64,000 nucleotides of DNA from Pseudomonas eutrophicaquae (GCF_023544715.1 NZ_JAMJEZ010000004.1:62001-126000); one strand, 5' to 3'. Shown: positions 17,341-28,867, counted from the stretch's first letter. Numbers and translations: made by a program. Notes: a model not told the origin generated them from the letters alone.

Positions 17341-17964
17341 TTACTGGCTATCGCCCTCAAGGACACGCTTGGCCAGCAGGTAGCGGCTGTTCCAGTAGCG
17401 ACTGGCCAGCTTGTCGATGCGCACACCGCCACTGCGTTTGCTGGAGGAGTGGATAAATTCACCGTCGCCAACGTAGATACCGGCGTGATTCACCCGACCA
17501 CGATCACCGAAGAAGATCAGATCGCCCGGCTGCAGGTCGTGGCGGGCCACTCGCGGGGCCTCGATCTTGATCATTTCGCGGGTCGAGCGCGGCAAACGAA
17601 TGCCGGCTTCTTCGCGGAACAGGAAGTTGACAAATCCGCTGCAGTCAAAGCCATTCAGGCTGCTACCGCCCGCACGATAGGGGGTACCAATCAGCTTGTG
17701 ACCGCGCTCGAGCACTGCACTCAGTGCCGGCAGCTCATAGGGCTGCTCATCGAGCCGGAAGGTTGCCTCGTCCTCTTCCTCAAGGGGGGCGTCGTAGATC
17801 AGCACGCCCTCTTCAAAGACCGAGCGGGAGTCCTGCAGCGCAGCGGTCGAGGTCGTGGTGGTCGCCTGAGGCAACGTGGAGATGTGCTGTGGACCGCTGC
17901 TGGCGCAGGCAGTCAGAAGCAGGGCCAGGGACAGTGGCACGAGGGGTGCTAGGCGTTTAAGCAT
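17341..17964 (-). CDS. NlpC/P60-family lipoprotein (C40 peptidase), second copy
   Basis: 207 residues with lipobox LLTAC (Cys20), then a Thr/Ser- and Glu-rich linker of about 60 residues, and a C40 domain: GTPYRAGGSS, NGFDCSGFVNF (C108) and VNHAGIYVGDGEFIHSSS. The longer linker than its neighbour would reach further into the periplasm. The ATG at 17964 starts the lipoprotein signal; a GTG two codons upstream is possible. Expected to be a peptidoglycan endopeptidase; exact bond specificity unknown. Tandem arrangement with the 16660-17178 gene suggests an ancient duplication. Confidence 0.9.
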   Translation of the reverse strand: MLKRLAPLVPLSLALLLTACASSGPQHISTLPQATTTTSTAALQDSRSVFEEGVLIYDAPLEEEDEATFRLDEQPYELPALSAVLERGHKLIGTPYRAGGSSLNGFDCSGFVNFLFREEAGIRLPRSTREMIKIEAPRVARHDLQPGDLIFFGDRGRVNHAGIYVGDGEFIHSSSKRSGGVRIDKLASRYWNSRYLLAKRVLEGDSQ

Positions 17965-18100
17965 GGGCACAACCGTGTCGTTGAAAAATGAATGGAGCGC
18001 GACTATGCCGCCTATACCCCTCATTTGCAAATTTTATCGACCAAGGTGTGACTTGTTGCCCGTGCCCCAGCGTCGTGCCTCGCCCTGCCCCTCTGAAGAC

Positions 18101-18925
18101 TCAGAGACTCATCACATCAATGAAGCGCGGCGTGGCGCTGTCGTCGATCCGCAGGCTCTTGAAGTCGAACAGGTTACGGTCAGCCAGCTGCGAGGGATGC
18201 ACGTTCTGCAGGGCGCGGAACATGATTTCAGTGCGCCCCGGCGACTTGCGCTCCCATTCCTGCAACATCTCCTTGACCACCTGGCGCTGCAGGTTTTCCT
18301 GGGAGCCGCACAGGTTGCAGGGGATGATCGGGAACTCTTTGAGCCGTGAGTAGTCCTCGATATCGGACTCGCTGCAGTAGGCCAGCGGGCGGATCACCAC
18401 ATTGCGCCCGTCATCGGAGAGCAGCTTGGGCGGCATGGCCTTGAGGGTGCCGCCGTAGAACATGTTGAGGAAGAAGGTTTCGAGGATGTCATCGCGGTGA
18501 TGGCCAAGCGCCATCTTGGTTGCGCCGATCTCATCGGCATAGGTGTACAGGGTGCCGCGGCGCAGGCGCGAGCACAGCGAGCAGGTGGTCTTGCCCTCGG
18601 GAATCTTTTCCTTGACCACCGAGTAGGTATCCTTCTCGATGATGTGGTAATCGACGCCGATGGCCTTGAGGTACTCGGGCAGCACATGCTCGGGGAAGCC
18701 TGGCTGCTTCTGATCCATGTTCACCGCCACGATCTCGAACTTGATGGGCGCGACTTTCTGCAGATAAAGCAGCACGTCGAGCATGGTGTAACTGTCCTTG
18801 CCACCGGACAGACAGACCATGACCTTGTCGCCATCCTCGATCATGTTGAAGTCGGTGATGGCTTCGCCGGCCAGGCGGCGGATGCGCTTTTGCAGCTTGT
18901 TCTGGTTGACCGAGAGGGTGCCCAT
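18101..18925 (-). CDS. ttcA: tRNA 2-thiocytidine(32) synthetase TtcA
   Basis: 274-residue PP-loop ATPase that adds sulfur to cytidine 32 of certain tRNAs with an iron-sulfur cluster as sulfur carrier. The PP-loop is SGGKDS at 40-45. The conserved cysteine pairs C115-SL-C118 and C203-NL-C206 provide the cluster and sulfur-relay cysteines. Length equals that of known Pseudomonas TtcA. The ATG at 18923-18925 begins [18 protein letters not shown], the family N-terminus; longer in-frame extension upstream shows no similarity. Monocistronic and divergent from the Yip1-family gene. Confidence 0.97.
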   Translation of the reverse strand: MGTLSVNQNKLQKRIRRLAGEAITDFNMIEDGDKVMVCLSGGKDSYTMLDVLLYLQKVAPIKFEIVAVNMDQKQPGFPEHVLPEYLKAIGVDYHIIEKDTYSVVKEKIPEGKTTCSLCSRLRRGTLYTYADEIGATKMALGHHRDDILETFFLNMFYGGTLKAMPPKLLSDDGRNVVIRPLAYCSESDIEDYSRLKEFPIIPCNLCGSQENLQRQVVKEMLQEWERKSPGRTEIMFRALQNVHPSQLADRNLFDFKSLRIDDSATPRFIDVMSL

Positions 18926-19058
18926 GAGCGTTGGAGTCCGGGGAGTTGCGAAAGGCGGCGATTTTACGCACAAACACCGGTCGGCCCCAGCCCCTTTCAC
19001 CGCACCCGCCACACCACTCGCCACCCGACCAGCACATCCGGTTACAAAGCCCACACTC

Positions 19059-19075
19059 TGCGACAGCTTGTCGCA
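19059..19075. promoter_or_regulatory. Inverted repeat TGCGACA-N3-TGTCGCA, candidate operator
   Basis: A perfect seven-base inverted repeat with a three-base spacer. It covers the -35 hexamer (19068-19073) of the Yip1-gene promoter. The position is typical for a repressor site. I do not recognise the regulator. Confidence 0.5.
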
Positions 19076-19095
19076 CCCCATGCACTGACTATACT
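19068..19095 (+). promoter_or_regulatory. Promoter of the Yip1-family gene
   Basis: TTGTCG (19068-19073) and TATACT (19090-19095) with 16-base spacing. The start would be near 19102, leaving a leader of about 85 bases before the ATG at 19186. Confidence 0.65.
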
Positions 19096-19185
19096 GAAGC
19101 CGTGATTCGAGATGCGGCACCGACCACTCTGCATCACCGGCCGACGCCGCGATCGTCACTCACCCACCGCAAAGAGGTGCACGAG

Positions 19186-19785
19186 ATGATCAGTCATGTC
19201 TGGGGCCTGCTGGCCCACCCCGAACGGGAATGGCAACAGATTCGTGGCGAGCACGAGAGCATCAGCCACCTGTACCTGCATCATGTGCTGATACTGGCCG
19301 CTACTCCGGTGCTGTCTGCTTATATCGGTACGACCCAGGTCGGCTGGTCGATCGGCGGTGGCGAGGCCGTTCGCCTGACCGTGAGTAGCGCCCTGCCGAT
19401 GGCGGTACTCTCCTACCTAGCCATGCTCAGTGGTGTAGCGGTGATGGGCGCATTCATCCACTGGATGTCACGCACCTACGACGCCAATCCGAGCCTCAGT
19501 GACTGCGTGATTTTCGCCGGTTACTGTGCAACACCGCTGCTTTTGGCCGGGCTGGTCGCCCTCTACCCGGACCTGTGGCTGACCCTGCTGGTCGGTACAG
19601 CGGCCTTCGGGTATGCCGCCTATCTGCTGTATGTGGGCATACCGGCCTTCATGAACATCCCCAAGGAAGAAGGCTTCATGTTCTCCAGCTCGATCCTCGC
19701 CGTTGGCTTGGTCGTACTGGTCGCGATGCTGGCCATCTCCGTACTGCTGTGGGGCTTTGGCATCGGCCCGGTCTACACCAGCTGA
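19186..19785 (+). CDS. Yip1-family integral membrane protein
   Basis: 199 residues. The N-terminal amphipathic stretch WGLLAHPEREWQQIRGE is typical of bacterial Yip1 domain proteins (PF04893). About five hydrophobic helices follow (near 35-60, 70-95, 105-130, 130-155, 165-190). No catalytic motif is present and the function of the bacterial family is unknown. The ATG at 19186 has AGAGG eight bases upstream. It is preceded by a good promoter overlapped by an inverted repeat, so expression is likely controlled. Confidence 0.82.
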   Translation: MISHVWGLLAHPEREWQQIRGEHESISHLYLHHVLILAATPVLSAYIGTTQVGWSIGGGEAVRLTVSSALPMAVLSYLAMLSGVAVMGAFIHWMSRTYDANPSLSDCVIFAGYCATPLLLAGLVALYPDLWLTLLVGTAAFGYAAYLLYVGIPAFMNIPKEEGFMFSSSILAVGLVVLVAMLAISVLLWGFGIGPVYTS

Positions 19786-19802
19786 TCCTTGCAAGGGCAC
19801 CC

Positions 19803-19824
19803 GGGGCTGCCGATCGGCAGCCCC
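19803..19824 (+). terminator. Hairpin after the Yip1-family gene
   Basis: A 22-base perfect palindrome (19803-19824; GGGGCTGCC paired with GGCAGCCCC) followed by TTCACTTCC. The T-run is poor, so this may be a weak terminator ahead of sprT. Confidence 0.45.
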
Positions 19825-19888
19825 TTCACTTCCCCGCGCTGCCGCACCGCACTGGCATAATCCCGGCTCCCACCCAAGGAGTCGATAA

Positions 19889-20389
19889 ATGCCTGATCAA
19901 CTGCTGGCCCGCGTCGAAGCGTGCTATCAGCAAGCCGAGCGCTTCTTCACCCGATCCTTTGCACGCCCCAGCGTGAGCCTGCGCCTGCGCGGACTCAAGG
20001 CCGGAGTCGCCCATCTGCAGGAAAACCATCTGCGCTTCAACGCCCAGCTGTACCGGGAAAATCGCGTGCACTTCTTGCAGCAGACGGTGGCGCATGAGGT
20101 CGCCCACCTGATCGCCCACCAGCTGTATGGCGCCAGCATCCGCCCCCACGGCCCGCAATGGCAGGCGATCATGACGCGGGTTTATGGCCTGCCGGCCGAG
20201 CGCTGCCACCACTACGCGGTCAAGCGCCCGCAGCGCGTACATTATCTGTACCGCTGCGCGTGTCCGGATGGCCAGTTCCCGTTCACCGCTCGCCGGCATG
20301 CTCTGGTGCTCGAGGGACGACGCTACCTGTGCCGCCGCTGCCGCACCGCGCTGACCTTCAGCGGCGAATGCAACAACACCACCGACTGA
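19889..20389 (+). CDS. sprT: SprT-family zinc metallopeptidase
   Basis: 166 residues. The active site HEVAH (69-73) sits in the VAHEVAHLIAHQLYG helix, with a downstream HGPQW that supplies a further ligand. The C-terminus carries a zinc ribbon (YRCACPDG ... YLCRRCRTAL). The family is related to eukaryotic Spartan, which degrades DNA-protein cross-links; the bacterial role is unproven. The ATG at 19889 has AAGGAG close upstream. It converges with the CvfB-like gene, with only 26 bases between the stops. Confidence 0.92.
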   Translation: MPDQLLARVEACYQQAERFFTRSFARPSVSLRLRGLKAGVAHLQENHLRFNAQLYRENRVHFLQQTVAHEVAHLIAHQLYGASIRPHGPQWQAIMTRVYGLPAERCHHYAVKRPQRVHYLYRCACPDGQFPFTARRHALVLEGRRYLCRRCRTALTFSGECNNTTD

Positions 20390-20415
20390 GGGCCGCAGCA
20401 GGATTCGAGTGGCAC

Positions 20416-21249
20416 TCAGGTCAGTGCAATACCCTGCTCATCGAGCGTGATCAGCCCTTGCCGGTACAGCCCACCAATCGCCTTCTTGAAGTTGCCCTTG
20501 CTGACCCCGAACAACCGACCGATCTCCTCGGGCGGGCTACGATCGCCCAGTGCCAGTCGGCCACCTGCCTCACGCAGGCGGGCCAGAATCTGCTCGGCCA
20601 GCTGATCCCCCGCTTCCCGGCCAATCGGCTGCAGGCTCAGACTGATCTTGCCGTCTGCACGCTGCTCACGGATATAGCCCTTCTCGCGCATGCCAGGGCG
20701 CACGAACTTGAACAGCTCATTCTTGTGCAGCAAGCCCCAGTGACGCCCCTCGATGATCACCTTGAAGCCAAGATCGGTGCGCTCCACCAGCAGCAGCTCG
20801 ACCGGCTGCCCGGCACGGTAGGCAGCGGGGGCGCGATCCAGGTAACGATCAAGACGCGCCGTGGCGGTGATACGCCGGGTGCGCGGGTCAAGGTAGACAT
20901 GCACCACGCAGTAATCGCCGACCTGCAGCGGCCGACGCTCTTCGGAATGCGGCATAAAGAGATCCTTGGGCAGCCCCCAGTCGAGGAACAGACCCACCGA
21001 ATTGATCGCTACCACCTTGAGGCTGGCAAACTCGCCGACCTGCACCCGGGGCCGCTGGGTGGTGGCGATGATGCGGTCCTCGCTGTCCAGGTAGACAAAC
21101 ACCTCCAGCCAGTCGCCGACTTCGCAGCGCTGATCGCGCGGAATATAACGACGCGGTAGCAGGATCTCCTCGTCACCACCGTCCAGATAGAGACCGAAAT
21201 CGGTATGTTTGACGATCTGCAGCCTATTGAAACGTCCGACCTGAGCCAT
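20416..21249 (-). CDS. CvfB-like S1-domain RNA-binding protein
   Basis: 277 residues arranged as two or three S1-like beta-barrels (about 1-65, 65-140 and 140-210) followed by a C-terminal winged helix (ending FGVSKGNFKKAIGGLYRQGLI). This domain order is that of CvfB/YitL proteins, which bind RNA and affect virulence gene expression in Gram-positives; their function in Pseudomonas is little studied. The ATG at 21247-21249 begins MAQVGRFNRLQIVKHTDFGLYL, matching the family start. It is divergent from the cold-shock gene across about 300 bases. Confidence 0.88.
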   Translation of the reverse strand: MAQVGRFNRLQIVKHTDFGLYLDGGDEEILLPRRYIPRDQRCEVGDWLEVFVYLDSEDRIIATTQRPRVQVGEFASLKVVAINSVGLFLDWGLPKDLFMPHSEERRPLQVGDYCVVHVYLDPRTRRITATARLDRYLDRAPAAYRAGQPVELLLVERTDLGFKVIIEGRHWGLLHKNELFKFVRPGMREKGYIREQRADGKISLSLQPIGREAGDQLAEQILARLREAGGRLALGDRSPPEEIGRLFGVSKGNFKKAIGGLYRQGLITLDEQGIALT

Positions 21250-21545
21250 GCCCTGTACCCTGAATAGCGATGAAACGCCATTCTAGCCGACAAGCCTGGC
21301 AGCGCGCCCGGTCTGTGCCCCAGAGCAGACGGCACCGTTCGTCCTCGACATTCGTCGAGCTACGCAGAAAGCATTTGCACGTTGCGGCATTACCGCGTAG
21401 GGTGAGCGCACTGTGTTGCAGTGTCATCGTAATCGACTGGTTTAGATCTTGATCCAATCCCATCGCGGTTTTCCTGGCTCCTTGCACTCAGTTCCGACCT
21501 CGGGCTGTTCCGGCGTCGCAGTCAACTCTGTTCAAGGAGACTCCC
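21250..21545 (+). other. Long intergenic/leader region before the cold-shock gene
   Basis: 296 bases without a gene, the longest such stretch here. It contains a small hairpin (CTCGAC at 21344-21349 with GTCGAG at 21354-21359) and AAGGAG just before the csp start. I could not assign a convincing promoter. Cold-shock genes of this type often have long structured 5' leaders, so part of this is probably transcribed. Confidence 0.5.
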
Positions 21546-21755
21546 ATGTCCAATCGTCAAACTGGCACCGTCAAGTGGTTCAACGATGAGAAAGGCTTCG
21601 GCTTCATCACTCCGCAAAGCGGTCCGGACGTGTTCGTTCACTTCCGCGCCATCAAATCCGACGGCTTCAAGAGCCTGAAAGAAGGCCAGAACGTGTCCTT
21701 CCTGGTTGTTCAAGGCCAGAAAGGTCTGCAGGCCGACGAAGTGCAGGTGATCTAA
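21546..21755 (+). CDS. Cold-shock protein of the CspA family
   Basis: 69 residues forming one cold-shock domain. RNP1 is KGFGFI (16-21) and RNP2 is VFVHF (29-33). Such proteins bind single-stranded RNA and DNA and act as RNA chaperones. AAGGAG lies close to the ATG. A strong intrinsic terminator follows 18 bases after the stop, so the gene is monocistronic. Whether it is cold-induced or constitutive cannot be told, but the long upstream region suggests post-transcriptional control. Confidence 0.96.
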   Translation: MSNRQTGTVKWFNDEKGFGFITPQSGPDVFVHFRAIKSDGFKSLKEGQNVSFLVVQGQKGLQADEVQVI

Positions 21756-21773
21756 TCACCCGCATGGCGTTGA

Positions 21774-21807
21774 CAGAAACCCCGCTTCGGCGGGGTTTCT
21801 GCTTTTC
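21774..21807 (+). terminator. Rho-independent terminator of the cold-shock gene
   Basis: Twelve-pair stem CAGAAACCCCGC (21774-21785) with GCGGGGTTTCTG (21790-21801), TTCG tetraloop, then CTTTTC. A stable, textbook hairpin. Confidence 0.92.
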
Positions 21808-21843
21808 AACGAATCAGAAAATGCTCTCTGCCGCCCTCACCGC

Positions 21844-22164
21844 TCATTCGGCGCGGGGGACTTCCTGCCCCATGCAGCGCACGGCACGCTTGCGGTTATC
21901 CACCAGCACACCGGTCAGGCCCGGCTGGCGGATATCGAACAGTACCAGCACACCATCGATACACTGCGCGGTCTGCTCGGCAGGCTTCAGCGAAACGCGA
22001 TAGTCCTCGCCCGGTAGCGTCTTGAGCATGGTGTAGTCTGCCAGCAGCAGGGCATCTTCAGGCTTGGCGATGTGCAGATAACCGTAGTAACCCAGTGCCG
22101 CGACTGTGGCCAGTACGCTGCCGACACCGGTCAGGATCAGGTGAACGGGATTGCTTTCGCGCAT
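21844..22164 (-). CDS. Small membrane-anchored protein of unknown function
   Basis: 106 residues. One hydrophobic helix near the N-terminus (about 8-30, HLILTGVGSVLATVAALGYYGYL) should anchor it with the rest outside the cytoplasm. The remainder contains two cysteines (in AQCIDG and VRCMGQ) that could form a disulfide. No known domain is recognised. The ATG at 22162-22164 is 31 bases from the stop of the QEGLA-motif gene on the same strand, so the two are probably co-transcribed. Confidence 0.7.
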   Translation of the reverse strand: MRESNPVHLILTGVGSVLATVAALGYYGYLHIAKPEDALLLADYTMLKTLPGEDYRVSLKPAEQTAQCIDGVLVLFDIRQPGLTGVLVDNRKRAVRCMGQEVPRAE

Positions 22165-22195
22165 TGATGAACTCCGCAGCAGAAGGTCCGGACCC

Positions 22196-23491
22196 TCAGA
22201 GGATGTTGGCGTAATCCGCCTCGACCCGGTCCAGACTCAGGTGGTTGAGAAAATTGGAGAAACACATCCAGGCCGACAGGGCATTAAGGTCGCTGAACTG
22301 CGGCGGCAGATAGCGCGGCGCCACCACCAGCCCCTCATCGACCAGCTGGCGCAAGGTACGCATATCCTCCAGGGTGGTCTTGCCACAGAACAGCAGCGGG
22401 ATCATCTCAAGACGTCCCTTGCGTACCGCCAGCTGGATATAGTTATAGGTGAGAATAAAGCCCTTGAGGTAGGAGAGGTCCTTGGTAAAGGGCAACCCCT
22501 GGGGCGTCGAGCCACGAAACGCCCGGATGCTGTTGGAATAGCTGTCCTCGGCGCTATAGCCCTGATCACGGTAGAAGCCGAACACCTGCAGGAAGTCCGC
22601 ACCCTCCTCGGCCATATGAATAGCCCGGGTACGGTTGGTCAGCTTGCGCAGGCGGGTCGGATAAGAGGTGAAGGCGATCACCTCCATGAGGATCGCCAGC
22701 CCCTCCTGGGTGATGGTCGAGGACGGCGGCCCCTTGGCCAGAAAGGTGCAGATCGGCTGGTTCTTGCCATTCAGGGTGGTGGCCACATGCACCAGCCCCT
22801 CGTGCACCTCCAGCGCGCGCAAATCCCGCTCGCTGAAGCGGGCATCAGCGCGAATCTTAATGTAATCGGCGCCAGCCGCCGCATCCGCCAGGATCCCGTC
22901 GGACTCAAAGACCCGCACCACCGGCTCATCCGCCTCACCGAACACGCCATTCAGGCGCGCCTGCAGCAACGCCACCGCCTCGCTGGCCGACAGATTGCGC
23001 GCCTCTTCACGCAGATCCCCACGCCCAGCGATGTTGTCGAGGAAGGTCGAGAACATCAGGCCAAGATCCGCTAGCGTCGGGTCACCGGCATGGAAGGCGT
23101 CCGAGGCCGAGCCGTACAACTCCTGGGAGATCAAGCCGAAATCCGCCGTCCCGCGCGCTTCCAGCATACGGATCACCATGCGGTATTCCCGGCACATGCG
23201 CCGCATGATCTGCCCGACCGGACTGAATTGCCCCAGCTGACGGGTGATGTCACGCTCGATCTGCTGGAAGCGCTGCTTGCGCTCGTCGGCATCAAAGGAC
23301 AGGGGCCGGCGCTGATAATACTCGCGGCCCACCTCCGGCAAGGCCCGACCACCTGCGGCGAGAAAGCGCAGACGCACCCCCTCATCCCACTTGATGGCAT
23401 CCAGCACGCGGATGGGCGTCTGTGCCTCGACCAGGCGGTCGGACAGCGCACGGATGGTCTGCTGATACTGGCGATCCGCCTTGCGGCTCAT
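22196..23491 (-). CDS. QEGLA-motif putative metallopeptidase (DUF1704/MATCAP-like)
   Basis: 431 residues. It contains HEGLVH, an HExxxH zinc site, followed about 35 residues later by TQEGLAILMEV, the QEGLA motif that names the family and would provide the third ligand or catalytic Glu. The family was labelled flavohemoglobin expression-modulating, and is related to eukaryotic MATCAP tyrosine carboxypeptidases. Its bacterial substrate is unknown. The ATG at 23489-23491 begins MSRKADRQYQQTIRALSDRL. It lies between lysS and the small membrane protein, all on the minus strand. Confidence 0.87.
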   Translation of the reverse strand: MSRKADRQYQQTIRALSDRLVEAQTPIRVLDAIKWDEGVRLRFLAAGGRALPEVGREYYQRRPLSFDADERKQRFQQIERDITRQLGQFSPVGQIMRRMCREYRMVIRMLEARGTADFGLISQELYGSASDAFHAGDPTLADLGLMFSTFLDNIAGRGDLREEARNLSASEAVALLQARLNGVFGEADEPVVRVFESDGILADAAAGADYIKIRADARFSERDLRALEVHEGLVHVATTLNGKNQPICTFLAKGPPSSTITQEGLAILMEVIAFTSYPTRLRKLTNRTRAIHMAEEGADFLQVFGFYRDQGYSAEDSYSNSIRAFRGSTPQGLPFTKDLSYLKGFILTYNYIQLAVRKGRLEMIPLLFCGKTTLEDMRTLRQLVDEGLVVAPRYLPPQFSDLNALSAWMCFSNFLNHLSLDRVEADYANIL

Positions 23492-23565
23492 GGACGCGGC
23501 TCCTGCGGCATGGGTCGGTTGCGCAGCGACGAGCCAGGCCCGCCGCTGCGCTGGCAGTGTGACGC

Positions 23566-25068
23566 TTACTGCTCCGGACGCATGTGCGGGAACAGGATCA
23601 CGTCACGGATCGACGGCGAGTTGGTCAGCAGCATCACCAGACGGTCGATGCCGATGCCCTCACCGGCGGTCGGCGGCATGCCGTATTCCAGGGCGCGGAC
23701 GAAGTCGGCATCAAAGTGCATCGCCTCATCGTCACCGGCATCCTTCTCCGCCACCTGGGCGTGGAAGCGCTCGGTCTGATCTTCCGCGTCATTCAGCTCG
23801 GAGTAGGCATTGGCAATCTCGCGCCCGCCAATGAACAGCTCGAAGCGGTCGGTGACATTCGGGTTGTGATCGTTGCGGCGGGCCAGCGGCGATACCTCGA
23901 AGGGGTACTCGGTGATGAAGTGCGGCTGCTCCAGCTGGTGCTCGACCAGCTCCTCGAAAATCATCACCTGCAGCTTGCCCAGCCCTTCGTGACCAAGCAC
24001 CTTGGCACCGGCTTTCTTGGCAATCGCACGCGCCTTTTCGACGTCATTGAGGTCGTCGGCGGTGACGTCCGTGTATTTGAGGATCGAGTCATACACCGAC
24101 AGACGCACGAACGGCTCACCGAAGTGGAACACCTTGTCGCCGTAGGGCACATCGGTGCTGCCGAGCACTGCCTGGGCCAGCTCGCGGAACAGCTCCTCGG
24201 TGAGGTCCATGTTGTCTTCGTAATCGGCGTAGGCCTGGTAGAACTCCAGCATGGTGAACTCGGGGTTGTGCCGGGTCGACACGCCCTCGTTGCGGAAGTT
24301 GCGGTTGATCTCGAAGACCTTCTCGAAGCCGCCGACCACCAGGCGCTTGAGGTACAGCTCCGGCGCAATACGCAGGAACATCGGCATGTCCAGCGCGTTG
24401 TGGTGGGTCTCGAACGGCTTGGCCGCCGCGCCGCCGGGGATGGTCTGCAGCATCGGAGTTTCCACTTCAAGGAAGCCGCGCTGGTTGAGGAACTGGCGGA
24501 TATGGGCGATCACCTGCGAGCGCACGCGGAAGGTGTGACGCACCTCCTCGTTCATGATCAGGTCAACGTAGCGCTGGCGGTAGCGGGTCTCGGTGTCGGT
24601 CAGGCCGTGGAACTTGTCCGGCAGCGGGCGCAGCGACTTGGTCAGCAGGCGGGTTTCCTGCATGTCCACATACAGGTCGCCCTTGCCGGAGCGCGCCAGC
24701 ACGCCGGTGGTGGCGATGATGTCGCCCATGTCCCAATGTTTGATCGCTTCCAGCGTCTCGGCCGGCAGGGTCTTGCGGTTGACATACAGCTGGATCCGCC
24801 CGCTGCAATCTTGAATCACGATGAACGCACCGCGGTTGAGCATGATGCGCCCGGCCACGCTGACCTTGATCTGCTGGCCTTCGAGTGCTTCCTTGCTGGC
24901 CTCGGCGTACTGCTGCTGCAGGTCACCGCACAGGGCGTCGCGGCGAAAATCATTGGGGAAGGCAATCGCCTCGCGCTCGCGCACGGCAGCCAGTTTTTCC
25001 TTGCGCAGGGCGATCAGCTTGTTTTCTTCCTCGCGCAGGGCATGCTCGTTCAGCGGTTGTTCGCTCAT
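23566..25068 (-). CDS. lysS: Lysyl-tRNA synthetase, class II
   Basis: 500 residues, typical for LysS. The N-terminal OB fold binds the anticodon (about 55-150). The class II catalytic core follows, with motif 2 in [20 protein letters not shown] and motif 3 in [14 protein letters not shown]. It charges tRNA-Lys. The ATG at 25066-25068 gives [18 protein letters not shown], matching the family N-terminus. It lies 88 bases downstream of prfB on the same strand, the standard prfB-lysS pairing, and a GC-rich hairpin is present in between. Confidence 0.97.
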   Translation of the reverse strand: MSEQPLNEHALREEENKLIALRKEKLAAVREREAIAFPNDFRRDALCGDLQQQYAEASKEALEGQQIKVSVAGRIMLNRGAFIVIQDCSGRIQLYVNRKTLPAETLEAIKHWDMGDIIATTGVLARSGKGDLYVDMQETRLLTKSLRPLPDKFHGLTDTETRYRQRYVDLIMNEEVRHTFRVRSQVIAHIRQFLNQRGFLEVETPMLQTIPGGAAAKPFETHHNALDMPMFLRIAPELYLKRLVVGGFEKVFEINRNFRNEGVSTRHNPEFTMLEFYQAYADYEDNMDLTEELFRELAQAVLGSTDVPYGDKVFHFGEPFVRLSVYDSILKYTDVTADDLNDVEKARAIAKKAGAKVLGHEGLGKLQVMIFEELVEHQLEQPHFITEYPFEVSPLARRNDHNPNVTDRFELFIGGREIANAYSELNDAEDQTERFHAQVAEKDAGDDEAMHFDADFVRALEYGMPPTAGEGIGIDRLVMLLTNSPSIRDVILFPHMRPEQ

Positions 25069-25124
25069 GATCGTTGGGTTTCCATCACTGATTCGTGGCC
25101 GCGCCGGGCGCGGATAGCAAGGGG

Positions 25125-25148
25125 CACCCGCCCGCAGGCGGACGGGTG
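25125..25148 (-). repeat. Intercistronic GC-rich hairpin between prfB and lysS
   Basis: CACCCGCCCGC (25125-25135) pairs with GCGGACGGGTG (25138-25148), with one mismatch and a two-base loop gap, so in practice a slightly larger loop forms. It lacks a T-run and is more likely a processing or stability element than a terminator. Confidence 0.35.
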
Positions 25149-25156
25149 GCAGGGAC

Positions 25157-26252
25157 TCAGAGTCCCTGCTTGAGGCTGGCTTCGAGGTACTCGTCCAGGT
25201 CACCGTCCAGCACGCGGTCGCAGTCACTGCGCTCAACGCCGGTGCGCAGATCCTTGATCCGCGACTGATCCAGCACGTAGGAGCGGATCTGGTGGCCCCA
25301 GCCGATGTCCGACTTGGTCTCCTCCAGCGCCTGCGAGGCCTCGCGGCGCTTCTGCACCTCCAGCTCGTACAGCTTGGCGCGCAGCATCTTCATCGCGGTG
25401 TCGCGGTTGGCGTGCTGGGAGCGCTGGTTCTGGCAGCTGACCACCGTGTTGGTCGGCACGTGAGTGATCCGCACCGCCGAGTCGGTAGTGTTGACGTGCT
25501 GACCACCGGCACCCGAGGAGCGGTAGGTATCAACACGCAGGTCGGCCGGATTGATCTCGATCTCGATGTTGTCGTCGATTTCCGGCGAGGCGAACACCGC
25601 GCAGAACGAGGTATGGCGACGGTTGCCGGAGTCGAACGGGCTCTTGCGCACCAGGCGGTGTACACCAATCTCGGTACGCAGCCAGCCAAAGGCATACTCG
25701 CCGCGCACATGCACGGTCGCGCTCTTGATCCCGGCGACCTCGCCCTCGGAGAGTTCGACAATCTCGGCATCAAAGCCGTGCTTGTCGGCCCAGCGCAGGT
25801 ACATGCGCAGCAGGATATTGGCCCAGTCCTGCGCCTCGGTGCCGCCGGAGCCGGCCTGGATATCCAGGTAGCAGTTGCTGGCATCCATGTCACCGCTGAA
25901 CATGCGGCGGAACTCGAGCTTCTCGAGACTCTCACGCAGGCGGGCGACTTCAGCCTCGACATCGGCCACCGCGCCTTCGTCGCTTTCCTCGACCGCCATA
26001 TCCAGCAGGTCGCCGCAGTCGGCCAGCCCACCGGTCAGCTCATCGAGGGTCTCGACAATCTGCGCCAGGGTCGAACGCTCACGCCCGAGGTTCTGCGCGT
26101 ACTCCGGATTGTTCCAGACGTTCGGATCTTCCAGCTCACGGTTGACTTCGATCAGACGATCCGCTTTCAGATCGTAGTCAAAGATACCCCCTGATGGCCT
26201 GGGTACGTTCGGTCAGGTCCTTGATGGCGTTGAGGATCGGATTGATTTCCAT
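25157..26252 (-). CDS. prfB: Peptide chain release factor 2 (programmed +1 frameshift)
   Basis: RF2 recognises UGA and UAA stops. The gene is split into two frames. The first 24 codons (ATG at 26250-26252) end at an in-frame TGA (26178-26180) in the canonical slippery site AGG-GGG-TAT-CTT-TGA-C. Shifting +1 at CTT joins [12 protein letters not shown] to the main frame, which ends at 25157, giving 364 residues. The SPF anticodon-like tripeptide ([14 protein letters not shown]) and the GGQ motif ([11 protein letters not shown]) are intact. The internal AGGGGG acts as the stimulatory Shine-Dalgarno. RF2 thus controls its own synthesis. Confidence 0.98.
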
Positions 26253-26292
26253 GGCAGGCGTCACTCGCGGAAGGACTGGAGAAAAGCCGTCG

Positions 26293-26321
26293 ATTATACG
26301 CCGCTCGCGCTGCGCTGGCAG
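26293..26321 (-). promoter_or_regulatory. Promoter of prfB
   Basis: On the minus strand, CTGCCA (complement of 26316-26321) and TATAAT (complement of 26293-26298) are spaced by 17 bases. The start would lie about 35 bases before the prfB ATG. Confidence 0.65.
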
Positions 26322-26416
26322 CAGGTTACGCATGGCAGACGCCTGCGCATCCGACTCACCCAAGAGCGCAGCACCGCGGCGCAGGCGCGCGGTGCGTACC
26401 CTTGGCGGCCGCTCAC

Positions 26417-28867
<2,451 letters not shown>

